From contig NHDW01000001.1 in the NCBI GenBank assembly GCA_002170535.1, positions 1-59,898 on the forward strand: 59,898 nt of DNA. The letters are read 5' to 3'. Position 1 is the stretch's first letter, and the number at the start of each line of letters is the position of its first letter. Source of the stretch: Methylococcaceae bacterium TMED69. Its GTDB lineage: Bacteria; Pseudomonadota; Gammaproteobacteria; Ga0077536. Both the position numbers and the translations under genes were made by a program. Positions 9,982-17,828 of the stretch are shown piece by piece. The notes under the pieces are model-generated. The model was not told where the DNA came from. It made no database searches and was given only the letters and a program-made list of their open reading frames with translations.

Positions 9982-10416
9982 TTAGTCGGTGATTCCATAT
10001 TCTCTACAGAGGGCTTTGACCCTTTTTTTAAATATTGCATGCTCCGCCTCTTCTCTAGTTGGATATTTCTCTCTCAATATCTTTACTACTCCTCCTCTTC
10101 GTCCGGGCAATAAACCAATTGAATATTCTGCCCAAGGAATTGTTTCAACAATAGTGTGTTTTCCGGTCTGAGGTCTAGTTCTCAGAAAATCAACTAGTTG
10201 AGCTAATACGCTACTTTGCAGTGGCGGCGGAGTGCCAGGTAAAGTTGGCCCGCCTCTTGGGAAGCGTTGGTGTTCATCGATCAAGGCTTGTCTTTTTTGT
10301 TTATTTCTGAGGTGTTCAAGCAGATAGGTTCTAACATTGTAGTCATTTACTGCATTAAAAGAATAGTTTTGCTTTATGTCAGCTCCCTGCGATTTTCCAT
10401 TATTGGATTTTGCCAC
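9982..10416 (-). CDS. dmfA1: N,N-dimethylformamidase-like small (alpha) subunit
   Basis: A 144-residue protein beginning at a GTG with an AGGGG ribosome site just upstream. Its length is close to that of the known small subunit (about 130). The C-terminal two thirds have the family pattern: a Leu-rich helix, TGKHTIV, EYSIGLLPGRRGG, EKYPTREEAEHAIF and KRVKAL. In the characterised enzyme this subunit packs against the large catalytic subunit and is needed for activity. The gene is first in the minus-strand run, 13 bases ahead of the large subunit. The N-terminal part is Gln/Asn-rich and probably flexible. The call relies on recalled family patterns together with the neighbouring large subunit. 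Confidence 0.75.
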   Translation of the reverse strand: MAKSNNGKSQGADIKQNYSFNAVNDYNVRTYLLEHLRNKQKRQALIDEHQRFPRGGPTLPGTPPPLQSSVLAQLVDFLRTRPQTGKHTIVETIPWAEYSIGLLPGRRGGVVKILREKYPTREEAEHAIFKKRVKALCREYGITD

Positions 10417-10474
10417 GACACTGTCCCCTCTTTTGCACTATTTTGAGATTTAGTCTGATTGTGTTCTATAGACA

Positions 10475-10512
10475 ATTATAAAATAAATTAACTAGAATAT
10501 CTTCATCAAGAT
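10475..10512 (-). promoter_or_regulatory. possible promoter -10 and operator upstream of the dimethylformamidase run
   Basis: The 138-base gap between the divergent small-subunit and acyl-CoA dehydrogenase genes holds a perfect TATAAT on the minus strand at 10480-10475. An inverted repeat, ATCTT-CATC-AAGAT, lies at 10499-10512, overlapping where a -35 element would be. A regulator binding there could control the amide operon, the dehydrogenase, or both. No convincing -35 hexamer at 17-base spacing was seen, so an activator-dependent promoter is possible. The evidence is a single short palindrome and is weak. Confidence 0.3.
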
Positions 10513-10554
10513 GAATGTTAACTGGTATTTAGTTCGCCGTGAGATCGACGTATA

Positions 10555-11808
10555 ATGATTAAGATAACAAAAACGTCCAATGATAGATCGAGAAATTTTA
10601 TGAATTATGCAAATATCAACGAAAAACCAGAACATATTAAGAAACGGTTACTTGATTTTATGGAAAAATCAATTTACCCGAATGAACATAACTATACCGG
10701 TCATTTGAAAAATGCTGAAAATCGATTTTCAGCCGTACCGATAGTCGAGGATCTCAAAACGAAAGCCAAAGAACAAGGTTTATGGAATCTTTTCGTTCCT
10801 AAGCAATTTGGAGGTCTTTCAAACTTTGACTATGCTTCATTAGCAGAAATTATGGGAAGAGTTCTATGGAGCTCGGAAGTGTTTAATTGTAATGCGCCAG
10901 ACACAGGAAATATGGAAGTGTTTATGAAATACGGCGACCAACAACAACGCGAGACGTGGCTAAAACCCTTGCTAAACGGAGAAATTAGGTCGTCCTATGT
11001 GATGACAGAGCCGGATGTCGCATCTAGTGATGCTACTAATGTAAGGACGACTATTCTAAGGGAAGGCGATGAATATGTTATAAATGGGAAAAAGTGGTTC
11101 ATCACCAATGCGATGTATGAAAAGACAGAAATATTCATTGTAATGGGGAAATCCGACCCCGATAACGAAAACAGGCACTTACAACAAAGTCAGATTTTAG
11201 TTCCTAAAAACACTAAAGGCATAAAAATTATAAGAGCTTTGACCACACTTGGATATGATGATGCTCCTCATGGACATGCTGAAGTTCACTTCGAAGATGT
11301 AAGAGTTCCGGTTGAAAATATGCTGCTTGGCGAGGGCAGAGGCTTCGAAATTGCCCAAGGTAGGTTAGGGCCTGGTAGAATTCATCACTGCATGAGATTG
11401 ATTGGGGCTGCGCAACGAGCAATGGAATTAGCTTGTAAGCGTGCAGTTTCGAGAGAGACTTTTGGCAAAAAACTTGCTGACCATCAATCAGTTAAAGAAG
11501 ATATTGCTTGTTCCTATGCGGAATTAGAGCAAGCGCGTCAATTGACGCTTTTAACGGCTAAAAGGATGGACGAAGTAGGTCCTAAAGAAGCGCGGGACCT
11601 AATTGCTGCCGCTAAGATAGCTGTGCCAATTTCTGTCCAAAATATAATAGACCGATGCATGCAGATACATGGAGCTGGAGGATTAACAGAAGATTATTTC
11701 ATGGCAGATGCGTTCAATTATGCCAGATACTGCCGCCAAGCTGATGGCCCTGATCAGGTTCATATGATGTCACTTGGCAAACAGATTATAAAAAGATATG
11801 GCAGTTAG
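10555..11808 (+). CDS. acyl-CoA dehydrogenase (ACAD10/11-like)
   Basis: A 417-residue FAD-dependent acyl-CoA dehydrogenase. The N-terminal helical domain is followed by the middle beta domain with YVMTEPDVASSDATN (FAD and substrate binding) near residues 146-160 and GKKWFITNA near 178. The C-terminal helical domain has RETFGKKLADHQ and IHGAGGLTEDY. The end reads ADGPDQVH in place of the usual YEGT, a feature of the ACAD10/11-like branch in which an aspartate serves as the catalytic base. The substrate chain is unknown; branched or 4-hydroxyacyl-CoAs are possibilities from the family. It is transcribed away from the dimethylformamidase run. An in-frame ATG at 10600 is an equally plausible start. 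Confidence 0.9.
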   Translation: MIKITKTSNDRSRNFMNYANINEKPEHIKKRLLDFMEKSIYPNEHNYTGHLKNAENRFSAVPIVEDLKTKAKEQGLWNLFVPKQFGGLSNFDYASLAEIMGRVLWSSEVFNCNAPDTGNMEVFMKYGDQQQRETWLKPLLNGEIRSSYVMTEPDVASSDATNVRTTILREGDEYVINGKKWFITNAMYEKTEIFIVMGKSDPDNENRHLQQSQILVPKNTKGIKIIRALTTLGYDDAPHGHAEVHFEDVRVPVENMLLGEGRGFEIAQGRLGPGRIHHCMRLIGAAQRAMELACKRAVSRETFGKKLADHQSVKEDIACSYAELEQARQLTLLTAKRMDEVGPKEARDLIAAAKIAVPISVQNIIDRCMQIHGAGGLTEDYFMADAFNYARYCRQADGPDQVHMMSLGKQIIKRYGS

Positions 11809-11819
11809 TCGAAATAAGG

Positions 11820-12341
11820 TCAATCTGCTTTTAATAACTCTTTATTAAATCTTTTAAAATTTAATATATAGTTAGAAGCTGATTTTTTTAAGCCAGTTAT
11901 TTGTTCATCGGTTAGTTGCCTAATAACTTTACCGGGGCTACCCATAACGAGGCTTCTATCGGGAATGCTCTTACCTTCTGGAATCAACGTGCAGGCGCCA
12001 ATAAGACAATCATTACCAATAGTAGCGCCATTTAAAATTACTGAATTGATACCAATTAGGCTATTATTTCCTATGGTACACCCATGTAGCATTACTTTAT
12101 GCCCTATAGTACACCCTTTCCCTACTTTTAATGGAAAACCAAAATCAGTGTGGAGGACAGAAAGGTCTTGTACATTTGTTCCTTCGCCTATGCTGATTGT
12201 TTCGTTATCTCCCCTTAGAATACTCCCGAACCATATGCTAGCGTTTTTCTCGAGTATTACTTTACCAATTACCACTGCAGTTTCGGCTATAAAACAGTCT
12301 CCTTTTATCACAATATTGTCTTCATTGAGTCGATACTTCAT
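11820..12341 (-). CDS. gamma-class carbonic anhydrase-like hexapeptide-repeat protein (YrdA/PaaY type)
   Basis: A 173-residue left-handed beta-helix protein with repeated hexapeptides ([LIV]-G-x4) from about residue 15 to 135. Three histidines in LSVLHTD and [14 protein letters not shown] match the metal-binding set of the gamma carbonic anhydrase family. A conserved GDN segment ([10 protein letters not shown]) precedes them. Family members bind zinc or iron; some hydrate CO2 and others, such as PaaY, act as thioesterases, so the activity is not certain. The gene converges on the acyl-CoA dehydrogenase with an 11-base gap. It is cytoplasmic, of typical length, and has an ATG start. Confidence 0.88.
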   Translation of the reverse strand: MKYRLNEDNIVIKGDCFIAETAVVIGKVILEKNASIWFGSILRGDNETISIGEGTNVQDLSVLHTDFGFPLKVGKGCTIGHKVMLHGCTIGNNSLIGINSVILNGATIGNDCLIGACTLIPEGKSIPDRSLVMGSPGKVIRQLTDEQITGLKKSASNYILNFKRFNKELLKAD

Positions 12342-12429
12342 TCAGTGATGAACCTCTTGTTGCCGGAAATTTTAAAGTCGTAATTTAACATGATAGATTA
12401 GTATTGATAATAGTAGCTTAAAAAATTTT

Positions 12430-13593
12430 ATGTTTTACAATTTTTTGAAGACTGATTTCGGAACTTTCAGCCTGATTTGGTCGAGAAATCATCTATATGC
12501 ATTAGAATTACCGCCTTTTACGCCTACGTTCTTAATCAACAACTGTAAGAATAAGTATAAGAATATAGAAAACAAAAGTTTTAATAGATACATTCAATCT
12601 GTAGCTGAACAATTAGTGCGATATCTGGAGAATCCCAAGGCTGTAAATCTTGAACTCGATCAAGACGTTGGTACTCAATATACTGATTTTCAAAAGGATG
12701 TCTTCACCGCCGTAAAAAAAATCCCCTCAGGACAAACTAAATCTTATCAAGACCTCGGCCATGAGATAGGGCTATTAAATGGAGGTCGCGCTATAGGTCG
12801 TGCTTTGAGTCAAAATTTGACTCCTTTATTCATTCCCTGTCACAGAGTAATAAGTTCGAATAAAAGCATAATTGGGTACTCACCAGAGGGCGGCAAATTT
12901 TGGCAAGAATTACTTCTTTATCGGGAGTCTGGAAGAGTTTTTTCAAATAATGCAATAGAAGAAATTATTAAGGGCTCAATTTATCTGGCCAAACATGACA
13001 GAAAGTTAAGAAAAATAATACATTTTCATGGCCCTGCTGCTCTCGCGATCGGGAAAAAACGAACTCTTTTTCAAATGTTAGTAAGAACTATAATTGGACA
13101 ACAATTAAGTGTAAAAGCTGCTCAGTCAATATATCAAAAACTCTCTAGTCTTCTAATTGGTAGGGTGAATCCTAAGCGGTTTGTCAATTTAAATAGAGAG
13201 CAACTAAGACAATGTGGTCTATCAAGGAATAAGATAGAGACGTTAATAAAAGTAGCACGGTTATTTCTCGAAAAAGGGTTTCCAAGTGAAAGCTTATTAG
13301 AATCGTTTTCTGATGAAGAAGTGGAGTATTTGTTGATCCAAATTAAAGGCATAGGTAAGTGGACTTGCGATATTGTGAAATTATTTCATTTGCGCCGGTT
13401 TGATACCTTTCCTGCAGGCGACTTGGGTGTAAGAAATGGTTTTAAAAATTACTATGGGTTTGATATTGATTCTAGAAAAGCGAAGAAAATAACAAACACT
13501 TGGTCTCCATTCAGAGGAATAGCTTGTTGGTATTTGTGGAGGTTGGCTGAATATACCGTTTCTGATTTAGAGTTTATTGACAAATTAAACTAA
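12430..13593 (+). CDS. fusion of O6-methylguanine-DNA methyltransferase and AlkA-type glycosylase
   Basis: One 387-residue frame joins two alkylation-repair enzymes. Residues 1-170 are an Ogt/MGMT suicide methyltransferase: the acceptor cysteine is Cys137 in PCHRV, preceded by the DNA-binding segment GGRAIGRALSQN and followed by GYSPEGG. Residues 190-387 are a helix-hairpin-helix DNA-3-methyladenine glycosylase. The hairpin is KGIGKWTCD (306-314), and the catalytic aspartate is Asp331 in FPAGDLGVR. QMLVRTIIGQQLS is the conserved entry segment. The first enzyme takes the methyl group from O6-methylguanine directly; the second excises N-alkylated bases. The two are normally separate proteins. 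The 3' end overlaps the convergent cinA by nine bases. Confidence 0.9.
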   Translation: MFYNFLKTDFGTFSLIWSRNHLYALELPPFTPTFLINNCKNKYKNIENKSFNRYIQSVAEQLVRYLENPKAVNLELDQDVGTQYTDFQKDVFTAVKKIPSGQTKSYQDLGHEIGLLNGGRAIGRALSQNLTPLFIPCHRVISSNKSIIGYSPEGGKFWQELLLYRESGRVFSNNAIEEIIKGSIYLAKHDRKLRKIIHFHGPAALAIGKKRTLFQMLVRTIIGQQLSVKAAQSIYQKLSSLLIGRVNPKRFVNLNREQLRQCGLSRNKIETLIKVARLFLEKGFPSESLLESFSDEEVEYLLIQIKGIGKWTCDIVKLFHLRRFDTFPAGDLGVRNGFKNYYGFDIDSRKAKKITNTWSPFRGIACWYLWRLAEYTVSDLEFIDKLN

Positions 13594-14799
13594 ATTATTT
13601 TCGATCTGCACCCTAAGAAGATTAAGTGCAGTGATTACGCTAAATTGCGATACTCTCACTCCATCTCCAGGTAATTTCATTGCTTCTTCAATTAGAATGT
13701 TGTTACTTGAAATTGCGAGATAATTGACTCCTTCCTTCTCAGAATATGTTATTGCTAAACCGATGTCTGAATCGAAAAAATTTCTTACTGCATCTGCTAG
13801 TCTCTTTGTCTCAGAAAAATCACTTTCTTTTTGGGTATGTTGTAATAATTGATGTTTAGATAATTGAGATTTCGGAATTATACAGCCTTTAAAATACTTT
13901 CCAAGAGAATCAACCTTACCCAATCTGGTTGACGCAAGACCATCTGTTGCGATTTCTACGGCCGAGAGTGTAAGGTTTTTATCTTGAAGGTTTTTTAAAA
14001 TCCTTTGTTCAATAGTTTCACTATTAACGCCGAAAACAACATCACCGATGATAGATCTAATATGTTTCTCTTCATTGTCTAATTGCTGTGCAATTTCTTC
14101 TTCAGTTTCTCCCTTCACTGTTATCCTAAGTTTCAGTCCCTCTATGCCAGATGCTAGAAAAGCGAGAGTGGTATTTTGGGATTCATTAAGTTGCTCGATT
14201 TTAGGTTCTAGTAATTCAGCAAGTTTAGATTCTGTGTGACCCCAGGTTCGAAGGGTTCGGCTTTTAATTATTGTGGTTGAGCCTGATCTTTTTTTCAGGT
14301 CTGGCAGTATAGTTGACCGCATTATTTGTTTTAATTCATAAGGAACTCCTGGAACTGCGTAAATCACTTTATTTTTAAAAGGGAAAAGGATTCCCGGCGC
14401 GGTCCCAGGTTGATCTTCTATAGCAATACCTCCTTTTGGTATCATTGCTTGCTTAAGGTTGTTTTGGGTCATATGTCTTCCGCGTGACGAAAACATATAC
14501 TCGATTTTCTCTGCAACTTTTTCATTTAAAATTAATTTCGAATCAGTGGCCTTGGCTATAGCCTCTCGAGTGATGTCGTCTTGAGTTGGACCAAGGCCGC
14601 CACAGCAAATGATTGCGTCACTTCTTGATAGAGCCAATTTAAGAGCGTCGACTATTCTTTCTTCGTTGTCACCAATTTTCGATTGATAATAATTATCAAC
14701 TCCTATTAAAGCCAAATTCTCCCCGAGCCAGGAAGAGTTCGTATCTTGAATTTGACCTAATAATAGTTCTGTACCAATAGCAATTATTTCACACTGCAC
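13585..14799 (-). CDS. cinA: CinA-like protein with intact MoCF-type domain and degenerate PncC domain
   Basis: A 404-residue protein. The N-terminal molybdopterin-binding-like (COG1058) domain is well preserved: IGTELLLGQIQDTNS near residue 8, GGLGPTQDD near 67 and YAVPGVPYE near 152. In this family it is associated with ADP-ribose pyrophosphatase activity. The C-terminal domain (from about 260) should be the NMN deamidase PncC. Here the catalytic segment normally read as AESCTGG has become VEIATDG, and the glycine-rich GIAGP loop is missing (TYSEKEG instead). The deamidase is therefore probably inactive, although the fold seems kept (LADAVRNFFDSDIGLAI). The gene has 213 bases of promoter region before the divergent dehydrogenase, including a run of 14 T at 14847-14860. 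Confidence 0.88.
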   Translation of the reverse strand: MQCEIIAIGTELLLGQIQDTNSSWLGENLALIGVDNYYQSKIGDNEERIVDALKLALSRSDAIICCGGLGPTQDDITREAIAKATDSKLILNEKVAEKIEYMFSSRGRHMTQNNLKQAMIPKGGIAIEDQPGTAPGILFPFKNKVIYAVPGVPYELKQIMRSTILPDLKKRSGSTTIIKSRTLRTWGHTESKLAELLEPKIEQLNESQNTTLAFLASGIEGLKLRITVKGETEEEIAQQLDNEEKHIRSIIGDVVFGVNSETIEQRILKNLQDKNLTLSAVEIATDGLASTRLGKVDSLGKYFKGCIIPKSQLSKHQLLQHTQKESDFSETKRLADAVRNFFDSDIGLAITYSEKEGVNYLAISSNNILIEEAMKLPGDGVRVSQFSVITALNLLRVQIENNLV

Positions 14800-15000
14800 A
14801 ATTGATTCTCTTTAAAGTTTTTGCTGAATAAAGTCTGAGTATATAATTTTTTTTTTTTTTAGACCATGGGTAATCGATTTATTTAAAGTTGGATAACTAC
14901 TGTTTTTGCCGGTTGCCCGTCTGGCTATTGATATATGTAATGTTAATTTTACAACTACGAATTTTCATCACATAATAAAGCTAAATTATGATTTTTGGTA

Positions 15001-15006
15001 AAGGAG
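15001..15006 (+). promoter_or_regulatory. ribosome binding site fixing a TTG start
   Basis: AAGGAG lies six bases ahead of a TTG at 15013. Starting there gives a protein beginning MSVYKTPLQD, which is the usual N terminus of this acyl-CoA dehydrogenase branch. The earlier in-frame TTG at 14995 lies upstream of this site and would add six residues with no ribosome site of its own, so the downstream TTG is preferred. Confidence 0.75.
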
Positions 15007-15012
15007 CGTGGC

Positions 15013-16800
15013 TTGTCAGTTTACAAAACACCGTTGCAGGACACTCTATTTATATTTAATGATGTCCTAAATCTAAATAAATATCTTGGGAGGGGCGCTT
15101 TTGCTGACTTATCAGTTGAGGATGTTTTAATTATCTTGGAACAAGGTAGTAAATTCGTTGAGGATAAAATTTACCCTTTGAATAAACTTGGTGATCACCA
15201 CGGTTGTGTTTTGAATCAGGACCATAGCGTTTCCACTCCTCCTGGTTTCAAGCAGGTTTATCAAGAGTTTTGTAATGGAGGATGGAATAAACTTAGTGCG
15301 CCTCAAGAATTTGGTGGACAAGGCTTGCCGACTATCATATCAACTGCATTTGAAGAATATAGTATTTCAGCAAACATGGCCTTTTCTATGTATCCAGGTT
15401 TAACACAAGATGCGGTTTTAACGATTGCAACAGTTGGCGATCCTTTACAGAAAAAGACTTATTTGCCAAAAATGGTAGAAGGTGTCTGGTCGGGCACTAT
15501 GAATTTAACTGAACCACAATGCGGTACAGATCTCGGTTTGACGAAAACTAGCGCGGTTTTGCAAGAGGATGGGACTTATAAAATAACAGGTAGCAAAATT
15601 TTTATATCATCTGGAGAGCATGACTTAACCGAGAATATCATCCATCTAGTATTAGCCAGAATTCCCGATTCACCTGCTGGTACGAAAGGTCTTTCAATGT
15701 TCATAGTGCCGAAATTTATCGTTGATGAGAATGGGAACTTGGTGTCACGCAATAATTTGAAATGCATGAATGTTGAGAAAAAAATGGGCATACATGGTAA
15801 CGCAACTTGTGAGATCTTATATGATGAGGCGCAAGGTTTTTTGATTGGAGAAAAGAATAAAGGTCTTAACTCAATGTTTGTGATGATGAACATTGCGCGA
15901 CTTCAGACAGGTATGCAAGGTCTCGCTATTTCTGAACTGGCTAGGCAAAAAGCAATTGATTATAGTCGGTTGAGGAAGCAAGGAAGGGACAGAAGTGGGG
16001 CGGGTGGATCAATACCCATCATTGACCATGCTGACATAAAAAGGATTTTAGCTGGTATCAGTGCGTTCACGGAAGGAGCAAGAGCTGTTGCTTTGTGGAC
16101 TGCTTTCTTAATGGACCTAGAGGAAGAAAATTTTGAATCAGTGACAAATGCAGAAGCTAAACAGTTGGTGGGGTTTCTTACACCAATAATTAAAGCTTAC
16201 TTTACGGATAATGCTTTTTTTAAAGCGAGTGATGCACTTCAATGTTTTGGAGGGTACGGTTATATAAAAGATTATGAAATAGAGCAATTAGTACGCGACG
16301 TTAGGGTAGCAATGATTTATGAAGGAACAAATAGCATCCAAGCTATGGATTTAGTTTTTAGAAAAGTACTTTTGGATAATGGTGAGTCTATAGAATTGAT
16401 CGGTCGATTAATAGAAAATCTGGCCGCTGATAGTTATTCAGTCAAAAATAGAAAAATTTTTGATTTGCTTAGTTCTGCACTTATGCATTTGAACGAAGCG
16501 ACGACTTGGCTCAGAGAAAAATCTGCTCAAAATGAGATGAAGTTAATTGAATCCACCGCAGTGTATTTTCTTAGATTGTGCGGGCATGTGATATTTGGCT
16601 ATATTTGGTTGCGAATTATGATAGCCGCCTCAAAGCTCGATACTGTTGACGAAATAAATAACAGATTTGCCAAAAAAAAATTGGCTACCGGCGAGTTTTT
16701 CTTTTATCAAGTTCTATCCGAATCTGGTTTCCTGCTTAAAAATATAAAGAATAGTAACGCTAATCTTCTCGGAGATGTTATTTCAGATGGAATCGCCTAG
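15013..16800 (+). CDS. acyl-CoA dehydrogenase, DmdC-like branch
   Basis: From the preferred TTG the protein has 595 residues, the length of the long acyl-CoA dehydrogenases that include DmdC (3-methylmercaptopropionyl-CoA dehydrogenase) and aromatic- or long-chain FadE relatives. FAD- and substrate-binding segments are NLTEPQCGTDLG and GSKIFISSGEHD. The catalytic glutamate is in YEGTNSIQAMDL near residue 440, and GGYGYIKDYEIEQ precedes it. An extra C-terminal helical domain follows. DmdC acts in dimethylsulfoniopropionate demethylation, but no dmdA, dmdB or dmdD was seen nearby, so the substrate is left open. It overlaps the following hydrolase gene by 14 bases, suggesting joint translation. 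Confidence 0.9.
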   Translation: MSVYKTPLQDTLFIFNDVLNLNKYLGRGAFADLSVEDVLIILEQGSKFVEDKIYPLNKLGDHHGCVLNQDHSVSTPPGFKQVYQEFCNGGWNKLSAPQEFGGQGLPTIISTAFEEYSISANMAFSMYPGLTQDAVLTIATVGDPLQKKTYLPKMVEGVWSGTMNLTEPQCGTDLGLTKTSAVLQEDGTYKITGSKIFISSGEHDLTENIIHLVLARIPDSPAGTKGLSMFIVPKFIVDENGNLVSRNNLKCMNVEKKMGIHGNATCEILYDEAQGFLIGEKNKGLNSMFVMMNIARLQTGMQGLAISELARQKAIDYSRLRKQGRDRSGAGGSIPIIDHADIKRILAGISAFTEGARAVALWTAFLMDLEEENFESVTNAEAKQLVGFLTPIIKAYFTDNAFFKASDALQCFGGYGYIKDYEIEQLVRDVRVAMIYEGTNSIQAMDLVFRKVLLDNGESIELIGRLIENLAADSYSVKNRKIFDLLSSALMHLNEATTWLREKSAQNEMKLIESTAVYFLRLCGHVIFGYIWLRIMIAASKLDTVDEINNRFAKKKLATGEFFFYQVLSESGFLLKNIKNSNANLLGDVISDGIA

Positions 16801-17632
16801 TTCTCAGGTTTACTATTCGCAAAGATTAAGGCTCCAATATGTTGAATGGGGTAAAAAAACAAATCCACCAATCATACTTGTACATGGTGGCCGCGACCAT
16901 GCAAGAAGTTGGGATTGGGTTGCTCGGAGTTTGTCCAAAGATTGGCGTGTGCTTGCTCCTGATCTCCGTGGTCATGGAGACAGTGAATGGGTAAATGATG
17001 GAAACTACCAAATGGCTGGTTACTTGTACGACTTAGATCAGTTGATTTGTCAACAGTTATCTACCCCGGTCAACTTAGTGGCCCATTCTTTAGGGGCAAT
17101 GATCGCTTTAAGATATGCAGGATTGTATCCCTCAAAAATCGGCAAGCTTATAGCCATTGAGGGTCTAGGGTTACCGAATGAAAAACCTTTAATAAATCGC
17201 CTAGACACGTGGATTTCTCAAAGACACTTGTTATCAAGCAGGAATGAAAAAAGATATGAAAATTTTGACGACGCGGTTAGTCGTATGATGGCCGCGAATT
17301 CGCATTTGTCCTACGAGACAGCTGAGCATTTAACACGACACGGCGTCAGACAAAACGAAGATGGGACTTATTCTTGGAAATTCGATAACTACATTCGGAG
17401 TTGGCCAGCATATGACATGCCACAAGAGTTGATAAACAAGCTTTGGTCGCAAATAACTTGCCCCACACTTTTAGTAGGTGGTAGAGATAGTTGGCATGAA
17501 GATCCCTCCATAACTGGCCGCACTAAGTTTTTCAAAGATGTGAAAGTGAAGCTTTTCGATAAAGCCGGACACTGGGTGCATCATGATAGACGTGAAGATT
17601 TTATCATGTTAGTCCAAGATTTTCTCGGATAG
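16787..17632 (+). CDS. alpha/beta hydrolase
   Basis: From the ATG at 16787 the protein has 281 residues and an alpha/beta-hydrolase fold. The oxyanion segment is LVHGG near residue 31. The nucleophile elbow is AHSLGAM with Ser101, the acid is the Asp of GGRDSW, and the base is the His of KAGHWVHHD near the C terminus. No signal peptide is present. It overlaps the DmdC-like dehydrogenase gene, so it may hydrolyse an ester, thioester or lactone in the same pathway; the substrate cannot be told from sequence. An ATG four codons earlier is possible but sits directly on the GGAG. The gene converges on the small-RNA candidate. Confidence 0.85.
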   Translation: MESPSSQVYYSQRLRLQYVEWGKKTNPPIILVHGGRDHARSWDWVARSLSKDWRVLAPDLRGHGDSEWVNDGNYQMAGYLYDLDQLICQQLSTPVNLVAHSLGAMIALRYAGLYPSKIGKLIAIEGLGLPNEKPLINRLDTWISQRHLLSSRNEKRYENFDDAVSRMMAANSHLSYETAEHLTRHGVRQNEDGTYSWKFDNYIRSWPAYDMPQELINKLWSQITCPTLLVGGRDSWHEDPSITGRTKFFKDVKVKLFDKAGHWVHHDRREDFIMLVQDFLG

Positions 17633-17638
17633 AGATTT

Positions 17639-17670
17639 AAAAAGCCCCGCCGTCACTAAGACAGCAGGGC
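17639..17670 (-). terminator. Rho-independent terminator on the minus strand
   Basis: Read on the minus strand, GCCCTGCTGTC and GACGGCGGGGC form an 11-pair stem with two G-U pairs around the five-base loop TTAGT. Five U follow at 17643-17639. On the plus strand the same stem would carry two C-A mismatches and no U-tract, so the signal is directional. It could end both the candidate small RNA and read-through from the CoA-transferase gene. Confidence 0.8.
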
Positions 17671-17727
17671 GAGGAGGGGAGGTACCAAAGTTAGGATTCA
17701 GGGGAGGAGAATTGCCTAACGTTGATG
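17639..17727 (-). ncRNA. candidate small RNA with two C-rich anti-Shine-Dalgarno-like motifs
   Basis: A minus-strand transcript of about 89 bases is predicted from a promoter at 17762-17734 to the terminator at 17670-17639. Its first hairpin (17720-17690) has arms GTTAGG-ATTC and GAAT-CCTAAC with a two-base bulge and the loop UCCUCCCCU. A single-stranded stretch follows with a second C-rich motif, ACCUCCCCUCCUC (17683-17671), and then the terminator hairpin. Both motifs can pair with ribosome binding sites of the form AGGGGAGG, as known for the CCUCCUCC-loop RNAs of alphaproteobacteria. No reading frame of note lies within. It sits between convergent genes. I do not recognise it as a named family; a processed 3' end of the CoA-transferase mRNA is the alternative. 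Confidence 0.6.
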
Positions 17728-17733
17728 CAATGC

Positions 17734-17762
17734 AGTATAACCAACGGAATGCGGCGGTGCAA
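17734..17762 (-). promoter_or_regulatory. sigma-70 promoter for the candidate small RNA
   Basis: On the minus strand, TTGCAC at 17762-17757 and TATACT at 17739-17734 are separated by exactly 17 bases, a near-consensus housekeeping promoter. Transcription should start near 17727, six to seven bases past the -10, just ahead of the first hairpin. There is no gene start on this strand before 17632, so the promoter has no protein-coding target. Confidence 0.65.
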
Positions 17763-17828
17763 CATTATTTCGTTATAACTATATAACCGAACAGAATGTA
17801 CAAGTTATTTTCTTATTCAAAAAGGTTT

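Noticed and set aside
14847..14860. Run of 14 T as a terminator or slippage site
   Set aside because: It lies in the divergent promoter region upstream of cinA, with no hairpin and no coding frame across it. It is probably just AT-rich intergenic DNA.
15013..16800. Dimethylsulfoniopropionate demethylation pathway based on the DmdC-like dehydrogenase
   Set aside because: No dmdA, dmdB or dmdD was found in the window, and DmdC-like sequences include many enzymes with other substrates.
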